A stretch of 64,000 nucleotides of DNA, from the NCBI GenBank assembly GCA_021234155.1, contig JAJEKV010000032.1:8402736-8466735 (forward strand), read 5' to 3'. Below are positions 56,315-64,000 of the stretch, piece after piece. A program made the translations under genes and the position numbers. The DNA comes from Isoetes taiwanensis (lineage: Eukaryota > Streptophyta > Lycopodiopsida > Isoetales > Isoetaceae). The notes below the pieces were generated by a model. That model saw only the letters and a program-made list of their open reading frames with translations, had not been told where the DNA came from and ran no database searches. How positions within the stretch are numbered: the first letter of the stretch is position 1; the number at the start of each line of letters is the position of its first letter.

Positions 56315-57887
56315 AACGTAAGATGAGGTATTAAGTGGTTTTGCAGTTGTCAATGAGAGTGTATGTACTAATAAAAGCTGGTCATTTAATAGTTGATTCC
56401 GGAGCCGAAAGATCGAGAGTAAAGGATGCTTTGAATTCTTGAAGAAATTCTCAACCTAAAAAATCAAGAAAGATACAAGTAGGCAATGGTGCTTTGCAAG
56501 ATATTGAAGGAAGTGGGCTACTTTTAACTAGAAGACTTGAGTGGAAACATCATAAATATAGAGGATGTGTTGTGTGTTCCAAAGAATAATTAAAAATCTA
56601 ATTTCAAATCGAGTCAATTATGTGATTTGGGATATAGAGTAACATTTGAAGTCGAGCAATGTAATGTTTTTCTCAAAGATGAATTGAAGTTTTATGCCAA
56701 GAGAGTTGGCAATTTGTTTGAGTTAAACAACCTTGTACATTGTGGTGTGAATACCATATCAGAAGTTGGTGTAGATCTCTGGCATAACAGATTAGCTCAC
56801 ACAGATTACAAGAAATTGGAAATGTTGCACAAACAAGGCCTTATAGATTATTATGACAACAAAATTAACCAAATTTGTGAAGGATGTGCACTTGGAAAGT
56901 TGCACAGATTGCCTTTTGCTAAAAGACAATCTAAAACTCAGCAAACTCTGGAATTGGTGCATTCTGACTTGTGTGGCCCATTAAATGTAAGAGGAAGAGG
57001 AAACAAAAGATACTTCATAACATTTACTGATGATCATAGCAGAAAATGCAAGACATATTGCTTGGAAAAGAAATCACAAGCTCTAAATGCATTCAAACAA
57101 TATGTGGCAGAAATAGAAAGGGAAACAGGCCACAAACTAAAATGTATTAGGTCAGACCGTGGAGGGGAATATCTATCAGCAAAGTTTAAAACATTTTGTA
57201 TCACACATGGCATCAAAAAGACGCTTAACATGCATATACACTCCTCAACAAAATGGGATTCTTGAAAGGAAAAACAGGACAATTATGGATGCTGTCAGGT
57301 CTATGCTAAAGGAAAGTGGCCTGCCAAATTACCTTTGGGTAGAAGCCTTGCAAACTGCCATAGAAATTCAAAATGTCCTTCCATCATCTGCTCTTCATGG
57401 GAATATACCAAACATTGTATGGAATCCAAATGAGAAGGTAGACTATATGAAGTACAAGGTTTATGGTTGCTTGGTATATACTCATGTCCCTTCCTCGAAC
57501 TAAGAAAAAATTGGACAATAGAGTTGAGATTGGGTTTTGGTTGGTTATGACAATGAAGCTAAGGGATATAGAGTATATAATCCTGAAAACAAAACCATTA
57601 TGGTCAGCCGAGATGTTTTATTCAATGAGAGTGTCCTATACAAACACGAGATACAAAAAAAGGAGTGAAAATAGCATCTAAAATTACGTAACCTATGGGT
57701 GAATTTGATACTAATGAGGCGGATGAGACAGAGGAGATTGAGCAGGCTGTTCAAGGAGAGGGAGAGGAGGAAGACCAGAATATTCAGGGAAATGCAGTAG
57801 AAGAGGAGAGTCAAGCTCCTCAAGTACAAGATGAACATAAAGCTCCTGAGGTGGAGCAAGAACTAAAACAAGAAATGCAAGAAATGC
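56315..57887 (+). pseudogene. Copia-B body 2 protease-integrase-linker, many indels
   Basis: The frame must be assembled from pieces 56627-57265, 57159-57503, 57463-57681 and 57695-57943, which match body 1 residue for residue between breaks (CEGCALGKLHRLPF, HSDLCGPLN, SDRGGEY, ILERKNR). It keeps the 14 bp that body 1 lost near 51,613. Some twenty indels or substitutions against body 1 fall in 56,306-58,065, nearly all at CAG/CTG, while the flanks differ only by scattered substitutions. Confidence 0.88.
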
Positions 57888-59639
57888 ATGATACAAAGAA
57901 AAAAAAAAAGGAAAAAGGAAAACACAAGCGAAAAATTAGTTGAAGAAGCAAAGTTAGGAGACAAACCTTATGGCGTAACTCAACATGGTAAAAGTAGGCG
58001 ATTGGAGCAAAGAGAACATGAGCAAATAATGACCATTCGGAGGATGAGGCCATACCACGTAAACTTTGCAGAAGTTCAAGAAAGTCCAGACAAAAAAGAA
58101 TGGATGGCAGCCATGAATGATGAACTTAAATCATTTGAAGACACCAACACATATGAACTAGTAAAATCTGATGGCAAGCAGAATATCATAGGGAGTAAAT
58201 GGTTATATAAAATCAAGCTTAATCCAGATGGAAGCAAGAAATTTAAAGCAAGGTTAGTTGCTCAAGGTTACACTCAGAAAAAGGGCAGAGATTATGATGA
58301 GACGTATTCACCTATAGTAAAACTTACAAGCATCAGAATTTTATTAGCTATGGCAAATGCTCTGAATTTAGAATTGCATCATATGGATGTCAAAATAGCA
58401 TTTTTAAATGCAAAACTTGAGGAGGAGGCATTTATGAGGCAAGCACCAGGCTATGAGAAAGGGGAAAACATGATATGGAAACTAAATAGGGTTGTATATG
58501 GATTGAAGCAATCACCAAGGGAATGGTCTTTATGTATGAACCAATTTTTACAAGAACAGAATTTTGAGAAGTTGCAAAATGATGGCAACTTGTATAGATT
58601 CAAGCAAGGTGAAGATTATTGCATAATTGCATTGTATGTGGATGATTGTATCATGATAGCTAGCTCAATGAAGATTCTAAATTTATGCAAAGACATTCTG
58701 AAATCATGGTTCCAAATGGCAGACCTAGGTGAACTAAAAAAGTTCTTAGGTATAGAGGTTGACGGAAATAGAGAGCAAAAATGGTTGAGGTTACATCAAG
58801 ACAAGCATGTGGAAAATATGCTCAAAAGGTTCAACTTAACTGAAGCAAAGCCAGCAAAAATCCCAATGACTCCAGGACATAGATTAACTTATGTACAAGA
58901 TTCAACTGAGGAAGATATTGCTCAAATGGAAAACATTCCTTACAGGGCATTAATTGTGTGTCTGCTATATTTGGCTAATAATACTCGGCCTGATATTGCT
59001 TATGCAGTCAACATCCTCAGCAGAAGAAATCACAATGCAACCAGAGAACATTGGGAGGCAGCCAAACGAGTCTTCAAATATCTAAAAGGAACTCAAGGAC
59101 ATGGTATTTGCTTTAATTCAGAAAATCTAATCATGAAATGTTATAGTGATGCAGATTGGGGAGGAGACCTGCACACAAGAAGTTCCACTTCAGGATATGC
59201 AATATTCCTAGGGGGAGGAGTTATTTCCTGGAGATGCAAAAAGCAATCTGCTGTGGCTATGAGTTCAGCAGAAGCTGAATATGCAGCTGCTGCACTAGTT
59301 GCCAAAGAGATAGTGTGGCTAAGGAGATTACTAAATAAGTTACAATGTGAACAAATGGATCCTACAAACATATGGACAGACAACCAAAGATGCATAGCAA
59401 TAGTGAAGAACCCTGTACATCATGACAGGACCAAACACATTGAATTGAGCATGCATTTCATACGAGACCTAGCTGAGAAAAGGCTAATACACATGGAGTA
59501 TGTTGACACAAACAAACAGGTAGCAGACATTTTTACTAAAGCCTTACCAGAAAATAAGTATGCTTGCTTTAAAGCTGAATTGAATGTATCAGACAGACTT
59601 ATAAGCTTAAGGAGGAGTGATGAGATTTTAATTTTATAA
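57888..59639 (+). CDS. Copia-B body 2 reverse transcriptase and RNase H
   Basis: 583 codons; RT and RNase H motifs as in body 1 (MDVKIAFLNAKLEEEAFM, YVDDCIM, SDADWGGD, TDNQRCIA), with about twenty single-base differences (for example VYGLKQSPREWS against REWY, and SWFQM against SRFQM). The first ~55 codons include the damaged patch. Stop 22 bp inside LTR-3. Confidence 0.9.
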   Translation: MIQRKKKRKKENTSEKLVEEAKLGDKPYGVTQHGKSRRLEQREHEQIMTIRRMRPYHVNFAEVQESPDKKEWMAAMNDELKSFEDTNTYELVKSDGKQNIIGSKWLYKIKLNPDGSKKFKARLVAQGYTQKKGRDYDETYSPIVKLTSIRILLAMANALNLELHHMDVKIAFLNAKLEEEAFMRQAPGYEKGENMIWKLNRVVYGLKQSPREWSLCMNQFLQEQNFEKLQNDGNLYRFKQGEDYCIIALYVDDCIMIASSMKILNLCKDILKSWFQMADLGELKKFLGIEVDGNREQKWLRLHQDKHVENMLKRFNLTEAKPAKIPMTPGHRLTYVQDSTEEDIAQMENIPYRALIVCLLYLANNTRPDIAYAVNILSRRNHNATREHWEAAKRVFKYLKGTQGHGICFNSENLIMKCYSDADWGGDLHTRSSTSGYAIFLGGGVISWRCKKQSAVAMSSAEAEYAAAALVAKEIVWLRRLLNKLQCEQMDPTNIWTDNQRCIAIVKNPVHHDRTKHIELSMHFIRDLAEKRLIHMEYVDTNKQVADIFTKALPENKYACFKAELNVSDRLISLRRSDEILIL

Positions 59640-60488
59640 GTCTCTCAAGTATCCATGAGAAGCAATGGCAGTGGATAATGTCTATGGGAGGCAAAGGTGT
59701 AGGTACAACAAATGCAAATGAAATGAAAATCCATGAGAAGCAGTGGCAGTGGATTATCATTTCTCAATCAGTGATATTGTTCCCTAGGCTAAAACATAAT
59801 GATGAAGGTGATAGATTGACTATGAGTTAACCCTAAGTGTGCAAGGTATGAGCTAATCATTTGCTAAGTTTACTACTTGCTAAATGATGATTATTTGATG
59901 GTGAACATGATTATGGATCTAGCTCAAAGGTTAACAGAATTCGTGAAGTTGATCATTAAAATAATAATAGGTTCAATGGTTCAGGGGGCTCATTATTTTG
60001 AGTACGCATGTGGGATATTCACGAAGCCAGCCTATTTTCCTTTCCACGTCTGTGGGATATTATCGAATAAGCATGAACCCAGATTGGAAAGAGATTTCGA
60101 TGCCTTAACCGCCGGATCGTGCACTACAAGAGCAGAAAATAAACGAAACAAAGCAGACAGAGGAAATGCAGATGATTTGAGGTTCGACCAAGCTGGATTT
60201 GTGATTAACCTGAGCAGACAAAAGGGATCGAAGAATAATAGCAAGCTGCTACAGTAATATAATGGTTAAAGAATATTATTGACCATTGCATTACTATGGT
60301 TTTGAAACCTTGGTTGTTATTTCAGAGTATGAATAATTACAAAGGGGTATGGTATGATCTAGTGGAAATTAGTGACCACAACTTGCTTTCCACTAGATCA
60401 CTTGTTGTACTCAAGTTCATTGTTGAATTTGATAATCTTGCTAGACTATTGCTTGTGACATGTGAAGAAATTTTCTTAATATTCTACA
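59618..60488 (+). repeat. Copia-B LTR-3
   Basis: TGATGAGATTTTAATTTT...ATTCTACA; right outer LTR of the array. Confidence 0.95.
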
Positions 60489-60493
60489 GGACA
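60489..60493. other. Target site duplication GGACA, right copy
   Basis: Matches 49228-49232. Confidence 0.88.
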
Positions 60494-60843
60494 TGAGCTG
60501 ATACGATTCATGGATATTTGGGTTGATGTAACATCATATAATCGTAGATTCCACAATAAAAGAATGAAACACCAGCTTAAAGAAATTGTATTCATGAACA
60601 ATTGTTATGGCAGCACCATTAACCACCCAACCGAATCCATACGCTATGGCAAATACAACGCTCTGGCTCTGGCTCTGGCTTCTGGCCTTCCAGACTAGTC
60701 TCGCTACTCCAAGTAGCCACAGATCAAAGATAAATACATAGGCTCAAGGTTAAGTTTAAGGGTCAAAGCATGGCCTAGGTAGAATTAAACAACAGCTATA
60801 TGTAAGTGTTAAACGTCGCCCACGAATTATTATTCATGGAGTA
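60494..60843. other. No gene seen
   Basis: Contains (GGCTCT)n at about 60,661-60,682. A 62-codon frame at 60,510-60,698 is not supported. Confidence 0.45.
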
Positions 60844-60988
60844 GATAACGCCCTGGGCCGAGGGTGTTACTGAAAAAAAAAATTGAGGGCCATCAAAATG
60901 GCGAGGGTGTGCGCGTAGCGCACGCCCGAGCCATTTTGATGGCCCGAAAATTTTTTTTGAAGTAACACCCGAGGGCCAGGGCATTATC
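60844..60988. repeat. Foldback element, ~145 bp imperfect palindrome
   Basis: GATAACGCCCTGGGCC...AGGGTGTTAC pairs with GTAACACCCGAGGGCCAGGG...TTATC. The inner arms GGGCCATCAAAATGGC and GCCATTTTGATGGCCC, with A/T-runs in register, close on GTGCGCGTAGCGCAC. Confidence 0.85.
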
Positions 60989-60990
60989 GC

Positions 60991-61174
60991 CCTTAACACA
61001 CTGCCCCGAGAGTTTTGGGCCATCCGATCATTATCAAAATTGATCTGGATCCGTCCATTTCATAACATCCTAGGGTGTTATGGAGTAGCAGTGTGTTATA
61101 GCTCCAGTAACACACTGATCAAGATTGATCTGAACCGTTGGATCACTATAAACTTGAGGGGCAGTGTGTTAAGG
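60991..61174. repeat. MITE-like element with 17 bp terminal inverted repeats
   Basis: CCTTAACACACTGCCCC (60991-61007) is the exact reverse complement of 61158-61174. TTAA lies inside each end, so a TTAA or TAA target duplication with CACACTGCCCC termini is possible. Inner sequence also pairs loosely (ATTGATCTGGATCCGT, GATTGATCTGAACCGT). It directly touches the preceding foldback. Confidence 0.75.
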
Positions 61175-62246
61175 TCCAAGAACCCCTATTCATTCATGGT
61201 CCGCATGTCAAAGGTCTCTCTCCCTCTCCCCCGTAATTGGTCATTGGCTGCATAATATATAGTCGAAGTTCCCTTTTGCAAAAGGTACCTTTTCATAAAA
61301 AATAGTTGACATTCTGCTTCATCGCCTTTTCTCCTCAATCGTAACTTGGTATCCCTTGGCGCTATCTTTAAAGTCCTTCTATAGTACAAAAAAGTACCCT
61401 TTTATGTCTTGGATAGACATGATGCGACATCTTCTCCCTTTTATTTAAAGTATCTTAGTGTATAAATTCAATGGACCATTTGGACCCATATAGATTTGAT
61501 TTGAATATCCTTTTTATATAATAAAGACACCCTTACAATATCCAATGGCCTTCTATTTAAATTAATCATGACCCCATCATTATAATATCAAGGCCCATTA
61601 TAATAATTTACATGTTATCCTATGCCCCTTTAATATATACGCTTAGGAACATTAGAACTAACATTCACATGCGTTTTGCCATAATTCCTTAACCCATTCG
61701 CCGTGGACCACTCCCATGTGCTTGCATTCGTATTAATCCATCCCTTCTCAAGATAGATCGTCCATGATCGTCCAAGATAAACCCCCATTTCAATGCATCC
61801 CGTAACAAAAAGGATCATCCGCGAATCGATCTTCATTGATCGCCATTAAGCCTGGAAAAAACATCAACCCTTCCTAAAGTTGATCTTTAATCCACTTATA
61901 AAGCATGTTAGTCCTTCCCTTCTCAAGATCTCGAGAAGATCTCCAAAAACCACAAGTTGAGCATCAACCCAATTTGTCTCAAAGCATGGGTAAGTGAAAA
62001 ACATAAAAGATTTACTAACCTCCACAAGAAGCACCAACTTCCACTCGTTGAGATTCTCCTTGAGGCACCGACCTCACCCAAAAGCACCAACTTCTACTCA
62101 TAATTTTAGACACCAATCTCAACTTTTTCGTTGAAGCATCAACTTCAACCCAGTAGCACCAACTACTGATGAGTTTCTATTCCAATTTGCAATCTCCAGC
62201 ACCAACTAGAAGACCTGCGGACATCAAGAATAACAAACATTCTATT
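61175..62246. other. No gene seen
   Basis: AT-rich to mixed sequence. From about 62,030 the word GCACCAACTTC recurs irregularly, leading into the minisatellite. Confidence 0.5.
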
Positions 62247-62410
62247 CACCTGGACATGAGCACCAACTCATCCCATTCACTTGGACATGGCGTCAGCTCA
62301 TTCCAATCACTTGGACCTGGCATCAGCTCATTTCAATCACTTGGACAAGAGCAACAACTCTTTTCAATCACTTGAACAAGAGGATCAACTCTTTCCATTC
62401 ACCCGGGTTG
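62247..62410 (+). repeat. 30-31 bp minisatellite
   Basis: CACTTGGACATGGCGTCAGC-type units begin at 62247, 62278, 62308, 62338, 62369 and 62400. The units vary by about 20%. One frame through them is open (SLGPGISSFQ-like). Confidence 0.85.
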
Positions 62411-62467
62411 GATCGTGGTCTCATAAATAGCACCAACCATTTATGACAATCACTAGCCTCATCCATA

Positions 62468-62570
62468 AGAATAGAATAGAATAGAATGGAATGGAATGGA
62501 ATGGAATGGAATGGAATGGAATGGAATGGAATGGAATGGAATGGAATGGAATGGAATGGAATAGAATAGA
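62468..62570. repeat. (GGAAT)n / (AGAAT)n microsatellite
   Basis: About 20 pentamers; AGAAT at both ends, GGAAT in the centre. Read on the minus strand it is the ATTCT/ATTCC tail of LINE-C. Confidence 0.93.
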
Positions 62571-62610
62571 GTTTTTATCGTCCACAGAGACCAATTGGCC
62601 TATGGAACCC
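62571..62610 (-). mobile_element. LINE-C 3' end signature
   Basis: Minus strand TTGGTCTCTGTGGACGATAA leads straight into the ATTCT/ATTCC run. The same signature occurs at 14.2 and 37.7 kb. Confidence 0.6.
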
Positions 62611-62773
62611 AAACAAGAGGTGTAGCAAGCGTATTACTGTCCGGGTTAAAAAACCCCCTCCGCGCCCTAAAGGGTTGTTTGGGGGAAAAACCGTGACAGG
62701 AATAGGTTTGTTGTCAAACTGTACAAATACAAATATGAATATATATCATGGGGAACAGAAATATGCACATATA

Positions 62774-64000
62774 TCAGGTAAGTGCCCAAGGACCGAGCTG
62801 ATCTCGGCGATCCATGATCTCTTGAATGTATGAACCTAACCCCCGTACCGAGGTCATGCTCAGCATCTCATGCGGGGGCTGGCCAGGACGGACCAGCTCA
62901 GCATAGTGTATCCGAATGTTATCATATGCCAGACAACTCTAAAGGGTGTGGCATTCGTCTTCCACAGCTTCAACCTGGCAGCGTTGACAAAGCCTCTCCT
63001 GACACAGCTCGTCAATCCATCTCCCTGTCTCAATCCAGAGATGGTGTGCTCTTGTGCGGATAGAGGCAATGGATCTGCGCTTTTTCACGGGTAGCTGAGT
63101 GCGCAGCTAACATTACAGGCCCCGCTCCAACATGGGATTTATGTGGCGTTGATAATATGCCATCTTGATCTGTTCAAGGGTGTTGGCATCCCATAGCTTA
63201 CTGAGGAAGCATGCATCAAGGTACTGTCTGAGACTGCGGCGACCTGCCTCCATTTGCATTTGGATGCATGTGCTCCTGCACATTCCATCTGGCCAGCCAC
63301 TGAGCTCTCTTTTTCCCCAGCAGGCTTTTAGACTTTGAGACCCCATTGCCATAGTGTAAGTGAGGTTAGGGAGACGAGTATCATCCATGCTAACCACCTT
63401 GTGCCTGTCAAGGGCCCATTTGAAGAGGTAAAAAACGTGTTTCCTACAACAGTATGTGGTATGGGACTGTGGATTTCACCCCCAGGGCCCGTGCCAAGAA
63501 AGCTTTCTGCACCTGCTCCAAGTCATTCCAAGTGGCGAGGGAAATCACTGGGCCCCAGACCTCGACCCCGTACAAAAGCACAGGTTCTACTAGCACCTTG
63601 AATAGGTGTGATTGGTGGGCCCAATCATATAGCTCTGCCTTGTGGCTATTGTTCTCCATTGCATAGAGTGCCTTCCAGCCTACTGCGGCTCGCAGCCGGA
63701 TGGAATTGTCCCAGTTCATGGCCGACGGGAACTCCACCCCCAAATATTTATAAGCGAACACAACTTCAACATTTTGACCACGATAAGTGAGAATTGGAGG
63801 TCTTGGCTGGTGTGCAGACGATATCAGAACTACCTTGATTTTGGCTAAGTTGACGCGCATGTGAGTCACCTGGCAAAATGTGCGAGGGCATCGAGATGGT
63901 GTTGCATGTCTGCCTGAGTGCATGCTAAGAGGTTTATATCGTCAGCATAGATCAGCTGTTTGATGATCTGGTGTAGGAAGTGAGCCCCAGTGCCTCCATT
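62774..64000 (-). pseudogene. LINE-C ORF2, 3' part, runs off the window
   Basis: On the minus strand from the window edge: LIYADDINLLACTQADMQHH (RT catalytic YADD box, about 63,930), a frameshift near 63,870, then 63923-63444 with VNLAKIKVVLISSA, FAYKYLGVEFPS, EPVLLYGVEVWGP and DLEQVQKAFLARAL. 63397-63113 continues with SGWPDGMCRSTC. The last block (63,090-62,774) reads SIRTRAHHLWIETGRWIDEL, then RLCQRCQVEAVEDECHTL, an in-frame TAG at 62939-62941 and SCLAYDNIRIHY, the usual C-terminal C..C...H...C tail. It ends TGA at 62774. It is a different LINE lineage from LINE-A. Confidence 0.85.

Larger units (their letters stand above)
49233..60488 (+). mobile_element. Copia-B tandem: LTR-body-LTR-body-LTR
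   Basis: Three LTRs (877, 873, 871 bp) alternate with two nearly identical bodies, and only the outer edges carry the target duplication. This is the expected product of unequal recombination between the LTRs of one inserted element. Bodies encode gag, protease, integrase, RT and RNase H in copia order. Both bodies have frame breaks at different places. Confidence 0.93.

Noticed and set aside
62247-62410. 30 bp repeats as a CRISPR array
   Set aside because: The repeats are directly adjacent with no spacers; it is a minisatellite.
62412-62612. Minus-strand frame of repeated FHSIP
   Set aside because: It is only the translation of the (GGAAT)n microsatellite.

Overview
The window is nuclear DNA of a land plant and is made almost entirely of transposable elements. 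The plant call rests on Ty1/copia, Ty3/gypsy and plant-type LINE proteins, GT/AG introns, pentatricopeptide-repeat (PPR) fragments, and fragments resembling an ECA-type Ca2+ pump and a plant-type RNase H. The PPR wording and repeat mix would suit a fern or lycophyte; that is a guess. No rRNA gene, confident tRNA gene, bacterial operon or CRISPR array is visible.

Layout. 1-1.5 kb: 3' part of an unidentified spliced gene. 1.77-8.65 kb: a young copia element (Copia-A, target duplication CATGC) carrying a 1.18 kb dimeric insertion of unknown class. 8.7-11.4 kb: fragments resembling host genes (RNase H-like, Ca2+-ATPase, PPR). 12.1-14.0 kb: a ~144 bp satellite rich in ACATGT. 15.4-16.9 kb: a minisatellite ending in an ACGT-rich palindromic island; the same pair recurs at 43.8-44.7 kb. 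19.8-24.5 kb and 39.5-42.1 kb: the ORF2 half and the ORF1 half of what looks like one minus-strand LINE, separated by about 15 kb of later insertions. Inside that gap is an 11.1 kb Ty3/gypsy element (25,858-36,941, duplication TTGCT) with about 4 kb of extra coding sequence after integrase, part of it antisense. 45.2-48.4 kb: a LINE 3' relic and a decayed hAT-like transposase gene. 49.2-60.5 kb: a three-LTR, two-body copia array flanked by a single target duplication (GGACA). 60.8-62.6 kb: foldback elements, a 30 bp minisatellite and a (GGAAT)n tract. 62.8-64 kb: 3' end of another minus-strand LINE running off the window.

No element has intact reading frames as written. A notable technical pattern is that sister copies (LTR pairs, the two copia bodies) are nearly identical except in short patches, where most changes fall on CAG or CTG trinucleotides. 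That looks more like consensus error at CHG-methylated cytosines than mutation, so many of the frameshifts reported here may not be real.
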